A stretch of DNA of 64,000 nt from an uncultured Pelagibacteraceae bacterium. GTDB lineage: Bacteria > Pseudomonadota > Alphaproteobacteria > Pelagibacterales > Pelagibacteraceae. A program made the position numbers and the translations under genes. Shown in pieces: positions 36,562-46,600 of the stretch. Location: assembly GCA_902621345.1 (NCBI GenBank), contig CACNLV010000001.1, positions 620,001 to 684,000 of the forward strand, given 5' to 3'. The stretch's first letter is position 1. Every line of letters starts with the position of its first letter. The notes below the pieces were generated by a model that worked only from the letters and a program-made list of their open reading frames with translations, had not been told where the DNA came from and made no database searches.

Positions 36562-37085
36562 TTTTTTTTTCTGTAGTCCCAAGGCATTTCAAAAGTACCA
36601 GACCATAAACCTAATTTGTCTTTTTTTGCTATATCTTCATGTACAACATATTTTTTTGAGTATTTTCTATATGCAACAGCATAACCATATCGAACCATCC
36701 AAGCATTGACGTTAGTCTTGCCCTTAAAACATTCTGCAATAAATCTTTTGTATCTATCTTTATTTTTCCATTTACAACTCATAAATTGATTGTTAATTTT
36801 TTTTTTGAGCCTATTAGTTGAAATCTCACCGCAAAGATAATCTTTATTAAATGAAAAGAAAGAAATTGTTAGCCAAATTTTTCGACATTTTTGATCCCGT
36901 TCTGGGGCATCAATTCCAAAAAGACGAATTTTTTTTTTATTTATTAAAATTGTGTCACCATCAATAACTTTTGCAATACCTGTAATAATTTTTAATTCTT
37001 TTGCTTTCAGATTTTCTGGGCTAGTTAAAAGAATAACTATATGTATATTAATTAGTAAAAAGACTCTTATTTTGTTTGAAAACAT
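36558..37085 (-). CDS. Exported thermonuclease-like (SNase) protein
   Basis: Encodes 175 residues. A hydrophobic N-terminus (residues 5-28) suggests export or membrane anchoring. The staphylococcal-nuclease fold follows: AKVIDGDTILI, KIRLFGIDAPERDQKC with catalytic Arg and Glu, and DRYKRFIAECF with the second Arg, ending GLWSGTFEMPWDYRK. It may degrade extracellular nucleic acids in the periplasm. Its start overlaps the MATE gene end by 38 bases, and its stop shares TTAA with the permease. Confidence 0.85.
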   Translation of the reverse strand: MFSNKIRVFLLINIHIVILLTSPENLKAKELKIITGIAKVIDGDTILINKKKIRLFGIDAPERDQKCRKIWLTISFFSFNKDYLCGEISTNRLKKKINNQFMSCKWKNKDRYKRFIAECFKGKTNVNAWMVRYGYAVAYRKYSKKYVVHEDIAKKDKLGLWSGTFEMPWDYRKKN

Positions 37086-38418
37086 TATTTAAGAAATATC
37101 CAATAAACAACAAAACTGCAATTCCCATTAACCAATTTGTTACAAATATAGTGTAAAAAATATCCTCATAATTGCCTCCTCTAATGTTAATTACATACCA
37201 TAAACTAAAGAAGGGTAGAGCTGTTAATCTTAAAACACTCATATAAAGACTATAAAGAGGTTTTTTGACCGCTTGAAATACTGCAGTAGTAATAAAGAAC
37301 ACTGGATAGATAGGACCAATCAATGCTGCAACTTTTAGGTAAATTGCACCATGTTTTACAGCTTCTAAATTGTCTGTAAATAATGAAACTAAAAATTCTG
37401 CTCCAATAAAAATTATTATTCCTGCACAAATCATGAAAGATGAGCCAAATAGTAAAGCTTTTTTATATAATTCTCTAAGACGATCATAATTTTTTGCCCC
37501 AAAATTTTGTCCACCAATAGATAAAACAGCTGTATTCAAGCCTATAACAGGTAACAAAAAAACTTGTTCAATTCTTAGGGCAGCGCCATAACCGGCGGTT
37601 GCGAGGTCTCCGAATTGTCCAATGAAATAAAGAATATTAAATAAACCCACACCAATTAATAACATACTAAACATAACAGGTATGGTTTGGTAAACTAACT
37701 CACCTAAAAGATTAAATTTAGGTATAAAGCATTCTAGTTTTAGGTATTGTTTTAACTCACAACAATATACCTTATGAGCTAGATAAAGTAGACCAATAAA
37801 TTGAGCAACAACTGTGGCTATTGCTAAACCTGATATGCCAAAAGCAGGAACGAATCCATATCCAAAAATAAATAAAGGATTTAAAAAAATATTTAAAAAG
37901 AAAGTAAATATCAATACATTTCTATAACTTTTTGTATCTCCTTGAGCATTTAAAGTTCCATTTAAGGAAATTTGTATTAAGACAATAATTGTTCCATAAA
38001 AAATAATATCTAAATATTTTCTTGATAAAATAATTCCACTTGAGTCAGACCCCATTAATGACAATAAGAAATCTGAAACGTTTAAACCAAAGAAGGTAAC
38101 AAGAACAGATAAAAAAATAGCAAAAATTATCGATTGAGCAATAAATAATGAAGCTTTTTTTTTATTACTGGCTCCTAAATTATTACCTATTAATGTATTA
38201 GTACCAGCTGTTAAACCAACACCTATGGCAATTATAGTAAAGTAAATTGGAAAAGATTTTGCAATTGCTGCTATCGCTTCAGCTGATATTTTTCCTGCGA
38301 ACCATGTATCAACTAAATTATAAAAAGTTTGAAATAACGAACCCACACTTGCTGGGATTGTGACTTTCCTTAATAAAAACCATATTGGATCCTTGGTAAG
38401 TTTAAGAGATTGTGGCAA
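37048..38418 (-). CDS. MATE-family multidrug/Na+ efflux transporter
   Basis: Encodes 456 residues with about 12 membrane segments in two homologous halves. Motifs are IPASVGSLFQTFYNLVDTWF at the start and AAGT/LIGNNLGASNKKKA in the first half, mirrored by LSIGGQNFGAKNYDR in the second. The start is a TTG at 38418; an AGGA lies about 8 bases upstream and supports it. Substrate is unknown. The gene lies 11 bases after trhO in a leftward run. Confidence 0.9.
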   Translation of the reverse strand: MPQSLKLTKDPIWFLLRKVTIPASVGSLFQTFYNLVDTWFAGKISAEAIAAIAKSFPIYFTIIAIGVGLTAGTNTLIGNNLGASNKKKASLFIAQSIIFAIFLSVLVTFFGLNVSDFLLSLMGSDSSGIILSRKYLDIIFYGTIIVLIQISLNGTLNAQGDTKSYRNVLIFTFFLNIFLNPLFIFGYGFVPAFGISGLAIATVVAQFIGLLYLAHKVYCCELKQYLKLECFIPKFNLLGELVYQTIPVMFSMLLIGVGLFNILYFIGQFGDLATAGYGAALRIEQVFLLPVIGLNTAVLSIGGQNFGAKNYDRLRELYKKALLFGSSFMICAGIIIFIGAEFLVSLFTDNLEAVKHGAIYLKVAALIGPIYPVFFITTAVFQAVKKPLYSLYMSVLRLTALPFFSLWYVINIRGGNYEDIFYTIFVTNWLMGIAVLLFIGYFLNNVFKQNKSLFTN

Positions 38419-38429
38419 ATTAATTCCTA

Positions 38430-39335
38430 CTAATATTCTTTTTGAAAATTATATTTTTTTCCTGATAACTTTGCTTTATATATCTGACTTTGCCTCATTC
38501 TGAAACGAGATTTTTGTTTTTTAGTGAGTTTACTAAAACAACTTGGACAAGATACGCCCTCTTCATACATTTTAGATTTTTTATCTATTAATGAGATTGG
38601 TTTTCTGCATCCACTACAAACCGAATAAGAGCCCTGTAATAAGCCATGTTTTAAACTTACTCTGTTATCAAAAACAAAGCACTCCCCTTTCCACAAGCTA
38701 TCTTTTTTTTTGATTTTCTTTAAGTAATTTAGTACGCCTCCTTTTAATTGATAAACATTTTCAAAACCTTTTTTTTTTAAAAATACAGAAGCTTTTTCAC
38801 ACCTAATACCACCAGTGCAAAACATAGCTATAGGCTGTTGCTTTTTTAATCGTTTTAAATATTTGGGAAAATCCCTAAAATTATCTACATTAGGATTAAA
38901 AGCATTTTTGAAAGATCCTACTTTGTTTTCAAAAGGTTTTCTCGCATCTAGTAAAAATGTTTCTTTACTTTTAATTAGTTTATTCCATTTATTTGGCTCA
39001 ATATGATTACTAATTTTTTGAATTTCATTTTTTATATTTAAACTCATTGGCACTAACTCTTTTTTGATTTTTATTTTTGGCTTATGAAAAGGTTGAAATT
39101 TGCAATTTGACTTGTTAAAACTATTAAACTCTTTTAATTTAAAGATAGTCTTTATTTTTCTAATTGTTTCATTTAAGTCTTTATTTTTTCCAGATAGAGA
39201 TCCATTAACTCCTTCTCTAGAAATTATAATTGTTCCTCTAATATTTTTTTTAAAAAGAAGATTACTTAATAATTTTTTATTTCTATTTAAATTATTAATT
39301 TGTTTGAATTTATAAAAACCAAATACTGTAAACAT
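38430..39335 (-). CDS. trhO: tRNA uridine(34) hydroxylase (rhodanese-like, YceA/TrhO)
   Basis: Encodes 301 residues. An N-terminal ferredoxin-like domain (GTIIISREGVNGSLSG) is followed by a rhodanese domain with LLDARKPFE and the active-site Cys in MFCTGGIRCEKAS. The C-terminus has a Cys-rich part, VCSGCRKPIS and VSCPSCFSKL. The family makes 5-hydroxyuridine at tRNA position 34. It overlaps the O-methyltransferase stop by one base. Confidence 0.92.
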   Translation of the reverse strand: MFTVFGFYKFKQINNLNRNKKLLSNLLFKKNIRGTIIISREGVNGSLSGKNKDLNETIRKIKTIFKLKEFNSFNKSNCKFQPFHKPKIKIKKELVPMSLNIKNEIQKISNHIEPNKWNKLIKSKETFLLDARKPFENKVGSFKNAFNPNVDNFRDFPKYLKRLKKQQPIAMFCTGGIRCEKASVFLKKKGFENVYQLKGGVLNYLKKIKKKDSLWKGECFVFDNRVSLKHGLLQGSYSVCSGCRKPISLIDKKSKMYEEGVSCPSCFSKLTKKQKSRFRMRQSQIYKAKLSGKKYNFQKEY

Positions 39336-39985
39336 TAAACTTTCCTACAAACACTCATTCCATCACCAAAAGGCACAATTACTTTCTCTATTCGTTTGTC
39401 TTTCGATATAAAATCATTCAATTCCCTTATATTATTAGTAAATTTATCATTTATTCTTTTATCAACTACTTCTCCATGCCATAATACATTATCAATTATT
39501 ACTAAACCTCCTTTATTTAATAAGTCTAGAGAAATTTCATAATACTTTTTATAATTCATTTTATCTGCATCTATAAAAACTAAATCAAATTTTTTATTTC
39601 TAATCTTAATTAAGGATTCTAAGGCTGGTTTTATAATTGTCTTTATCTTATGATTTTGTTCTGCTTTTTTAAAAAATTTAACAGCAATTTTATTTGTCTC
39701 TTTATTTTTATCTAAAGCGATAATTTCTCCATTATCAGGTAAGGCTAATGCCATAGATAATGTACTTAAACCGGTGAAAGTTCCAATTTCTAATACTTTC
39801 TTAATTTTAGAAACTTTAATAATTAAATGAAGAAATTGACATTGTGATATTGATATTTGCATTCTTTTAATATCACCTAATTTAAGATTATAATTAATTA
39901 TTTCCTTTTGTACTGGATGAAGTTTTAAACCATGTTTTAATATATAATCTTGTAGATGCTTTGTAATATTAAGGTCAGAACCCAT
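39335..39985 (-). CDS. O-methyltransferase (class I SAM-dependent, COMT-like)
   Basis: Encodes 216 residues. KVLEIGTFTGLSTLSMALAL is the SAM-binding loop, FDLVFIDADKMNYKKYYE holds the catalytic/metal acidic residues, and IIDNVLWHGEVVD completes the caffeoyl-CoA OMT-type signature. The acceptor is unknown; bacterial members methylate small catechols or tRNA. It lies 5 bases after gatB and overlaps trhO by one base. Confidence 0.88.
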   Translation of the reverse strand: MGSDLNITKHLQDYILKHGLKLHPVQKEIINYNLKLGDIKRMQISISQCQFLHLIIKVSKIKKVLEIGTFTGLSTLSMALALPDNGEIIALDKNKETNKIAVKFFKKAEQNHKIKTIIKPALESLIKIRNKKFDLVFIDADKMNYKKYYEISLDLLNKGGLVIIDNVLWHGEVVDKRINDKFTNNIRELNDFISKDKRIEKVIVPFGDGMSVCRKV

Positions 39986-39990
39986 AACCT

Positions 39991-41466
39991 TTATAATTTT
40001 TTTTTTAGGATCTCATTAATTAATTGAGGATTTGCTTTTCCACCAGAGGCTTTCATAGCTTGACCTACAAAAAAACCAAAAAGTTTTTCTTTGCCTTGCT
40101 TGTATTCAATAGCTTTTTCTCTATTGTTGTTAATTATCTTATCTATTAATTCCTCTAATGCTTTTGGATCACTTTGTTGTTTTAAGCCTTTTTCCTCCAC
40201 AATTTTTTGAGGATCTTCGTCATTTTTTAACATTAGTTCAAAAACTGTTTTAGCAATTTTTCCTGAAATTGTTCCATTCTTTATTAAATTTACCAATATT
40301 GCTAAATTTTTTGCACTTACAGGGCTTTGTGTAATTTCTAAATTTTTACTATTTAAAACAGCAAAAAGCTCTCCGGTAATCCAATTGACTGCAAGTTTCA
40401 TATCTTTATTCTTGCCCATTTTTGCTACAACTTCTTCAAAATATTTTGCTATTTCTATATCAGAAACTAAAATTGTTGCTTCATAAGCTGATAACTTAAA
40501 TTCGTTAATAAATCTTTTCTTCTTATCATCAGGTAACTCTGGAATTTCATTTTTAAGTTTGTTTACAAATTCGTCAGAAACCTCTAATGGTAATAAATCT
40601 GGATCAGGGAAATATCTATAGTCATGAGCATCTTCTTTCGATCTCATTGATCTTGTCTCATTTTTCTTAGTGTCAAATAATCTAGTCTCCTGATCAATTG
40701 TTTTCCCTTCTTCAATTAGATCAACTTGTCTGTTAGCCTCATATTCTATAGCCATTTGCATAAATTTAATTGAGTTTACATTTTTAATTTCACATCTTGT
40801 TCCAAATTCTTTTGATCCTTTTTCTCTTACGGATACATTAACATCTGCTCTTAATGATCCCTCTTGCATATTTCCATCACATGTTCCTAAATATCGCATG
40901 ATTGATCTCAATTTTTTTATATAAATGCTTACTTCATCTGGGGATCTAAGATCTGGTTTACTTACAATTTCCATTAAAGCTACTCCTGATCTATTCAAAT
41001 CAACAAAAGTATTTTGAGGATCTAAATCATGTACACTCTTACCTGCATCTTGTTCTAAATGTAATCTTTCTATTCCTACCTCTTTCTGGCCATCAGGCAA
41101 ATCTAGAATAACTTTACCCTCGCCCACTATTGGATCTTTAAATTGAGAAATTTGATATCCTTGTGGTAAATCTGCATAAAAATAATTTTTTCTATCAAAA
41201 ACTGAGCGTTTATTTATTTTTGCATTAAGACCTATACCAGTTTTTATTGCTTGTTTAACACAAAATTCATTTATTACTGGAAGCATACCTGGAAAAGCTG
41301 CATCAACTAAACTTACTTGCGTATTAGGTTCAGCACCAAATTTTGTAGCAGAAGAAGAAAATAATTTTGACTCGGATAATACTTGAGCATGAACTTCTAA
41401 ACCTATTACAACTTCATATTGATTATCTCTACGATTAATCAAAAATTCTCGACTCTTTTTACTCAT
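39991..41466 (-). CDS. gatB: Asp/Glu-tRNA(Asn/Gln) amidotransferase subunit B
   Basis: Encodes 491 residues. [17 protein letters not shown] starts the GatB core, with the [16 protein letters not shown] motif and [16 protein letters not shown]-terminal YqeY-like tail ends with [15 protein letters not shown]. With GatA and GatC it converts Glu-tRNA(Gln) or Asp-tRNA(Asn) to the amide. It overlaps gatA by 4 bases. Confidence 0.97.
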   Translation of the reverse strand: MSKKSREFLINRRDNQYEVVIGLEVHAQVLSESKLFSSSATKFGAEPNTQVSLVDAAFPGMLPVINEFCVKQAIKTGIGLNAKINKRSVFDRKNYFYADLPQGYQISQFKDPIVGEGKVILDLPDGQKEVGIERLHLEQDAGKSVHDLDPQNTFVDLNRSGVALMEIVSKPDLRSPDEVSIYIKKLRSIMRYLGTCDGNMQEGSLRADVNVSVREKGSKEFGTRCEIKNVNSIKFMQMAIEYEANRQVDLIEEGKTIDQETRLFDTKKNETRSMRSKEDAHDYRYFPDPDLLPLEVSDEFVNKLKNEIPELPDDKKKRFINEFKLSAYEATILVSDIEIAKYFEEVVAKMGKNKDMKLAVNWITGELFAVLNSKNLEITQSPVSAKNLAILVNLIKNGTISGKIAKTVFELMLKNDEDPQKIVEEKGLKQQSDPKALEELIDKIINNNREKAIEYKQGKEKLFGFFVGQAMKASGGKANPQLINEILKKKL

Positions 41467-42920
41467 TTAATCCACCAATCAGAAATTTTATTTTTAAAAT
41501 TTATTTTTTCCTCCATTGCAAATGCAATATTCAATATATTTTGTTCATCGAAGGCTTTACCTATTATTTGTAAACCAAGAGGATAACCTTTTGCGTCATG
41601 TCCTGCAGGAATTGAAATACCTGGTAAACCAGCTAAATTGACAGGCACAGTAAATATATCGTTGAGATACATAGAAACAGGATCATTTGTTTTTTCACCA
41701 ATTTTGAAAGCTGAGCTAGGTGTGGATGGTGTTAAAATTGCGTCTACTTTTTTATATGCTTCGTCAAAATCATTTTTAATTAATCTTCTAACCTTTTGAG
41801 CTTTTAAATAATATGCATCATAATACCCTGAAGATAGAACATAAGTTCCAATCATAATTCTTCTTTGAACTTCTGCACCAAAACCCTCTGACCTTGTTTT
41901 TTCATACATGTCAATTAAATTATCACCACTTGCTCTATATCCATACTTTACTCCATCATATCTCGCCAAATTTGAGGATGCTTCAGCTGGAGCAACAATA
42001 TAATAAGTTGGTAGAGCATAACTAGTGTGTGGAAGAGAAATATTTATAATTTCTGCACCACAATCTCTTACATATTCAATACCTTTTTGCCATAGAGTTT
42101 CAATTTCTTTAGGCATACCATCAACCCTATATTCTTTTGGTATTCCAATTTTTTTTCCTTTAATATCATTAGTAAGTTCTTTGCTGTAATGACTTCTTTT
42201 GAAATCTATTGAGGTTGAGTCTTTTGAGTCAAAGCTACTAATCACTTCCTGTAGTAAAGCACAATCTTTAACATTTTGTGCCATTGGTCCTGCTTGATCT
42301 AATGAAGATGCAAATGCAACTATTCCATATCTTGAACAACTACCATAAGTTGGTTTTAAACCGACCGTTCCAGTAAAAGAAGCTGGCTGCCTTATTGATC
42401 CACCTGTGTCTGTTCCAATTGTGATTGGTGTTAATTGTCCTGCAACTGCAGAAGCAGATCCTCCAGAGGAACCGCCTGGTACTAAATTTTTATCAATAGG
42501 ATTTTGAACATTGCCAAAAAAACTAGTCTCATTAGAGGAGCCCATTGCAAACTCATCACAATTTAACTTGCCCAAAAGAATTGCACCTTCGCTCCAAATA
42601 TTTTCTGTTATCGTTGACTCGTATGTTGGCACAAAATTGTTTAAAATTTTGCTACCAGCAGTTGTTTTAACATTCTTTGTGCAAAATAAATCTTTAACGG
42701 CCATTGGAATACCAGGTAATTTTAAATCTAAATTAGGTTTTTGATCAAATTTTTTTGCTTTATCTAAAGCGGATGTGAAGTCTTCGGTAATAAAAGCATT
42801 AAGCACTTTTGATTTTTCGGATCTTTCGATAAAGGCTTTCGTAACTTCTGATGAAGAAAGTTTTTTATTTTTAATATTTTCAACCAAATCTGTTAAAGAT
42901 TGTTTTGTTATATCTGACAT
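41463..42920 (-). CDS. gatA: Asp/Glu-tRNA(Asn/Gln) amidotransferase subunit A
   Basis: Encodes 485 residues from the ATG at 42920, which overlaps the gatC stop as TGATG; an adjacent upstream GTG is also in frame. The amidase catalytic triad is visible: Lys in [13 protein letters not shown], and the two serines in [13 protein letters not shown] and [12 protein letters not shown]. It releases ammonia from glutamine for the GatB site. It is the middle gene of the tightly coupled gatC-gatA-gatB run. Confidence 0.97.
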   Translation of the reverse strand: MSDITKQSLTDLVENIKNKKLSSSEVTKAFIERSEKSKVLNAFITEDFTSALDKAKKFDQKPNLDLKLPGIPMAVKDLFCTKNVKTTAGSKILNNFVPTYESTITENIWSEGAILLGKLNCDEFAMGSSNETSFFGNVQNPIDKNLVPGGSSGGSASAVAGQLTPITIGTDTGGSIRQPASFTGTVGLKPTYGSCSRYGIVAFASSLDQAGPMAQNVKDCALLQEVISSFDSKDSTSIDFKRSHYSKELTNDIKGKKIGIPKEYRVDGMPKEIETLWQKGIEYVRDCGAEIINISLPHTSYALPTYYIVAPAEASSNLARYDGVKYGYRASGDNLIDMYEKTRSEGFGAEVQRRIMIGTYVLSSGYYDAYYLKAQKVRRLIKNDFDEAYKKVDAILTPSTPSSAFKIGEKTNDPVSMYLNDIFTVPVNLAGLPGISIPAGHDAKGYPLGLQIIGKAFDEQNILNIAFAMEEKINFKNKISDWWIK

Positions 42921-43207
42921 CACTCAATAACCTTAGGTACAACAAAATAATCTTTATTATCTTGAGGAGAATTCTTGATTATTTGTTCTCTGATATTTTT
43001 ACTTTTAACCTCATCAGACCTTAATTTTAATGTTGTTTCTGCGATAGAAGTTAACGGTTTAACATTTTCAGTTTTTAATTCATTAAGCTTTTCAATAAAA
43101 TCAAAAATTGAATTTAAATCACCAACTAATTTTTTAGCTCTTTGCTCATCAACTGAAATTCTTGATAATTTAGATATATGTTTTATTGTTTTAAGATCTA
43201 TGCTCAT
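42920..43207 (-). CDS. gatC: Asp/Glu-tRNA(Asn/Gln) amidotransferase subunit C
   Basis: Encodes 95 residues. The pattern IKHISKLSRISVDEQRAKKL, then LNSIFDFIEKLNEL, and the C-terminal YFVVPKVIE is typical of GatC, the stabilising subunit. It leads the leftward gatCAB operon. It faces ruvX across 50 bases, where both promoters must sit. Confidence 0.94.
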   Translation of the reverse strand: MSIDLKTIKHISKLSRISVDEQRAKKLVGDLNSIFDFIEKLNELKTENVKPLTSIAETTLKLRSDEVKSKNIREQIIKNSPQDNKDYFVVPKVIE

Positions 43208-43257
43208 ATGCTATTTAAATATGACGAAAACTATCACTTAAGTTAAAATTATACAAT

Positions 43258-43713
43258 ATGGTGACATTAAATGAATTCAAAAAAAAACGCTCAGATAAGT
43301 GTAGATTAATAGGATTAGACCTTGGTTCTAAAAGAATCGGTGTTTCAATATGTGATGAGAAGCAATTAATTGCAACACCATTTAGAACTATTTTCAAAAC
43401 TTCATCTGAAAAACTAATAATAGAATTAAAGAAAATTATTAAGGAGAATAATATAGGAGGTGTCATAATTGGAAATCCTCTTAATATGGATGGTTCTTCG
43501 GGCAGATCAACCCAGTCAATTAAAGACGTGTCTAAAAACATAGAAAAGAATATTAATATACCGGTTTGTTTATGGGATGAAAGATTATCAACAGTTGGGG
43601 CTTTTAATTTGTCAAGCCAATTGGACGTAAATGTTACAAAAAGGGAAAAAAAAATTGATGAGAATGCAGCTGCATTCATATTACAGGGTGCAATTGATTT
43701 TTTAAATAATTAA
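43258..43713 (+). CDS. ruvX: RuvX/YqgF RNase H-like nuclease
   Basis: Encodes 151 residues. The RNase H-like fold shows the first catalytic Asp in GLDLGSKRIGVSI, the Glu in CLWDERLSTV, and the last Asp in KKIDENAAAFILQGAID. In bacteria it works in pre-16S rRNA processing and may resolve Holliday junctions. It starts the rightward ruvX-pyrB-pyrC-plsY-topA series. AT-rich -10-like sequence lies immediately before the ATG. Confidence 0.92.
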   Translation: MVTLNEFKKKRSDKCRLIGLDLGSKRIGVSICDEKQLIATPFRTIFKTSSEKLIIELKKIIKENNIGGVIIGNPLNMDGSSGRSTQSIKDVSKNIEKNINIPVCLWDERLSTVGAFNLSSQLDVNVTKREKKIDENAAAFILQGAIDFLNN

Positions 43714-43716
43714 TAC

Positions 43717-43745
43717 TTGCTATTGTAAAGAATTATAGTTATAGA
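43717..43745 (+). promoter_or_regulatory. Candidate promoter for pyrB
   Basis: TTGCTA (43717-43722) and TATAGA (43740-43745) are separated by 17 bases, the preferred sigma-70 spacing. Transcription would begin about 4 bases before the pyrB ATG at 43756. Evidence is sequence resemblance only. Confidence 0.35.
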
Positions 43746-43755
43746 GTTGGTTTTA

Positions 43756-44697
43756 ATGGCAATTCCAACTAATAAAGCTATTAAAATTTCCCAAAAACAT
43801 TTGTTAGGAATCCAGGATTTATCAATAAATGATGTAAATTTGATACTTGATGAAGCTAAAAACTTTATAAAGGTTAATCAAAGTAAAAACAAAAAAATAG
43901 ATGTGCTAAAAGGTAAAACTCAAATAAATTTATTTTTTGAGCCATCCACAAGAACACAGAGTTCTTTTGAACTTGCAGGAAAAAGACTTGGGGCAGATGT
44001 AATGTCTATGAACATTAGTAATTCAGCCATAAAAAAAGGTGAAACTTTAATTGATACTGCAATGACATTAAATGCAATGCATCCAGATATTATTGTCATT
44101 AGACACCAAGATTCTGGTGCATGTAATTTACTTTCACAAAAAGTTAATTGTGCAGTTTTAAATGCAGGTGATGGTAGACGTGAACACCCAACACAAGCTT
44201 TGCTTGATGCTTTAACAATTATTAACCGTAAAAAAAAAATAGAAGGATTAAAAATAGCAATTTGTGGAGATATATTACATTCTAGAGTGGCTAGATCAAA
44301 TATCTATTTACTAAATATGCTAGGTGCTGAGGTAAATATTATTGCACCAACTAATTTAATGCCCAAAGAAATAGATAGATTTGGTGTGAACTCTTTTACT
44401 GATATGAAAAAAGGATTAAAAGATTGCGACATCGTTATGATGTTAAGATTGCAAAATGAAAGAATGAGTAGTTCATATCTATCATCAAACAGAGAATATT
44501 ATGAATATTTTGGACTAACACCTGATAAATTAGAATATGCAAAATCAGATGCTTTAATAATGCATCCAGGTCCAATGAATAGAGGTATCGAAATAGATAC
44601 AATTCTTGCAGACGATATTAATAAAAGTGTAATTAAAGAACAAGTTGAACTTGGTGTTGCAATAAGAATGGCTTGCTTAAAAATATTTTGTACATAA
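43756..44697 (+). CDS. pyrB: Aspartate carbamoyltransferase catalytic subunit
   Basis: Encodes 313 residues from the ATG at 43756; an in-frame TTG at 43747 is less likely. The carbamoyl-phosphate site is [20 protein letters not shown], with VIRHQDSGA and [15 protein letters not shown] downstream and MHPGPMNRG near the end. It makes carbamoyl-aspartate. The pyrC-like gene starts directly after its stop. No regulatory pyrI is present, as usual where PyrB pairs with a dihydroorotase-like subunit. Confidence 0.96.
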   Translation: MAIPTNKAIKISQKHLLGIQDLSINDVNLILDEAKNFIKVNQSKNKKIDVLKGKTQINLFFEPSTRTQSSFELAGKRLGADVMSMNISNSAIKKGETLIDTAMTLNAMHPDIIVIRHQDSGACNLLSQKVNCAVLNAGDGRREHPTQALLDALTIINRKKKIEGLKIAICGDILHSRVARSNIYLLNMLGAEVNIIAPTNLMPKEIDRFGVNSFTDMKKGLKDCDIVMMLRLQNERMSSSYLSSNREYYEYFGLTPDKLEYAKSDALIMHPGPMNRGIEIDTILADDINKSVIKEQVELGVAIRMACLKIFCT

Positions 44698-45984
44698 ATG
44701 AAAAAACAATATTTTATAAATGCAAATATAGTTGATCCTCATAATTCTATTAATGAAATTGGTGGTTTAATTATTGGAGAAGATGGTAAAATTGAGGCTG
44801 TAGGAAAAAAAGTAAATACAAATAATCTTCCAACTCGTGAAAAACCAATAGATTTAAAAGGTAAACACATCTTTCCTGGGTTGGTTGATATGAGAGTTTT
44901 TGTCGGTGAACCTGGTTTTGAGTATAAAGAAAACTTCAGAACATTAAGTAATGCGGCTCTTTCAGGTGGAGTGACCTCAGTGGTTACTATGCCAAACACT
45001 AATCCTATTATTGATAACGTCTCTATAGTTGATTTTCTAAAAAGGAGAGGAAGAGATAAATCTAAAATTAATATTTTTCCGTGTGCCTCTCTAACTAAAA
45101 ATATTGAGGGTACTAACATGACTGAATTCGGCCTTTTACAAAAAAAAGGGATTATTGCATTTACAGATGGAATTAAGACAATTCAAAATCCAAGATTAAT
45201 GTCAAGAATTATGAATTCTGCTAAAGATCTTGGCTGTTTAATTATGCAACATGCTGAAGATTATGAGCTTGCCAAGAATGGAATGATAAATTCCGGTATT
45301 GTGGCAACAAAATTAGGTTTATCAGGTATCCCAGAAATTGCTGAGAGAGTTTTAATTGAAAGAGATTTAACTTTGTTAGAAAAAGTTAAATGCAGATATC
45401 ATATTTCACAACTTTCATCACAAAAATCTGTTGAGGTAATTAAGCATAGAAAAGAAATTGTTAAATTTTCTTCGGGTGTATCAATCAATAATCTTTCATT
45501 AAATGAGAATGATATTGGTGACTTTAGAACCTTTTTGAAACTCTCACCACCTTTAAGAAGAGAGGAAGACAGATTAGCTCTAATTCAAGGATTAAAAAGT
45601 GAATTGATAGATGTAATCGTATCTGATCACAAACCTGAGGATGAGGAATCTAAAAGACTTACTTTTGCACAAGCTGCAACTGGCGCGTCAGGAATTGAGA
45701 CTCTGTTATCGTTAAGTCTAGAACTATATCATAATGGATCACTTAAATTAGAAACTATAATTAAGGCCATGACCTCAAATCCTGCAAAAATTCTTAAAAT
45801 TGATAAAGGTAATTTGTCAATTGGTAGTGATGCTGACTTTTGTATTGTTGACTTAGATAAACCCTGGATTGTAAAAAAAGAAAAACTAATATCAAAATCT
45901 AAAAATACATCAATAGAAGATAAAAAACTACAGGGTAAAGTTACAAATACGTTTGTAAAAGGAAAAGAATTATTTAAGTTATAA
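44698..45984 (+). CDS. pyrC: Dihydroorotase-like protein lacking the HxH metal motif (probable non-catalytic PyrC)
   Basis: Encodes 428 residues of the amidohydrolase fold. The family's metal-binding DxHxH reads DMRVFVGEPGFEYKEN here, so both histidines are gone; MPNTNPIIDN, LIMQHAEDY and SDHKPEDEESKR are recognisable. Non-catalytic dihydroorotase homologues that scaffold aspartate transcarbamoylase are known in Proteobacteria and adjoin pyrB as here. A true dihydroorotase must then lie elsewhere. It starts directly after the pyrB stop. Confidence 0.88.
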   Translation: MKKQYFINANIVDPHNSINEIGGLIIGEDGKIEAVGKKVNTNNLPTREKPIDLKGKHIFPGLVDMRVFVGEPGFEYKENFRTLSNAALSGGVTSVVTMPNTNPIIDNVSIVDFLKRRGRDKSKINIFPCASLTKNIEGTNMTEFGLLQKKGIIAFTDGIKTIQNPRLMSRIMNSAKDLGCLIMQHAEDYELAKNGMINSGIVATKLGLSGIPEIAERVLIERDLTLLEKVKCRYHISQLSSQKSVEVIKHRKEIVKFSSGVSINNLSLNENDIGDFRTFLKLSPPLRREEDRLALIQGLKSELIDVIVSDHKPEDEESKRLTFAQAATGASGIETLLSLSLELYHNGSLKLETIIKAMTSNPAKILKIDKGNLSIGSDADFCIVDLDKPWIVKKEKLISKSKNTSIEDKKLQGKVTNTFVKGKELFKL

Positions 45985-45985
45985 T

Positions 45986-46564
45986 ATGGAAATTTTAATT
46001 GTTGGTATTATTTCGTACTTAATGGGATCAATTCCATTTGGTTTAATATTAACAAAAATTTTTTTAAAAAAAGATATTAGAGAAATAGGTTCTGGAAATA
46101 TAGGTGCTACAAATGCTCTAAGAACAGGAAATAAAATCATTGGTTATACAACTTTAATTTTTGATATTCTTAAAGCTATCATTCCAGTTATTTATATTAA
46201 AATTTATTTTCCAGAATTAGTTTATGTATCTTCGCTTTGTGCTTTCTTGGGTCATGTTTTTCCTATCTGGTTAAAATTCAAAGGTGGTAAGGGTGTTGCG
46301 ACTTATTTAGGAATTTTATTTGCATTAAATATTTATTTCAGTTTAATCTTTATAATTTCTTGGTTTGTTACATTTGGTCTCTTTAAATATTCATCTTTAG
46401 CTTCATTAGTTGCATCAATTTCTATTCCTATATATTTGTTATTTTCATCACAATTTAATCAAGTAATTTTTTTTACTATTATGTTTATTTTGATATTTTT
46501 TACTCATAGAGAAAATATTAAAAGATTGAAAAATAAAGAAGAAACAAAGACAAAAATTTATTAA
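45986..46564 (+). CDS. plsY: Glycerol-3-phosphate acyltransferase PlsY
   Basis: Encodes 192 residues with about five membrane segments. YLMGSIPFGLIL, GSGNIGATNALRTG and FKGGKGVATYLGI are the three PlsY motifs. It transfers the acyl group from acyl-phosphate (product of PlsX, 2 kb) to glycerol-3-phosphate in the inner membrane. It lies 1 base after the pyrC-like gene. The dprA gene often found between plsY and topA is absent. Confidence 0.95.
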   Translation: MEILIVGIISYLMGSIPFGLILTKIFLKKDIREIGSGNIGATNALRTGNKIIGYTTLIFDILKAIIPVIYIKIYFPELVYVSSLCAFLGHVFPIWLKFKGGKGVATYLGILFALNIYFSLIFIISWFVTFGLFKYSSLASLVASISIPIYLLFSSQFNQVIFFTIMFILIFFTHRENIKRLKNKEETKTKIY

Positions 46565-46600
46565 TTTGACTATCTAATTCATTTGAGTAGTTTGTAGTTA

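Noticed and set aside
43215-43679. 154-codon open frame on the minus strand
   Set aside because: It lies antisense over ruvX, whose catalytic motifs are intact; no independent support.
46566-46593. TTGACT-16-TAGTTT as a topA promoter
   Set aside because: The -35 is good but the -10 matches the consensus poorly (three of six), so it is not listed as a feature.
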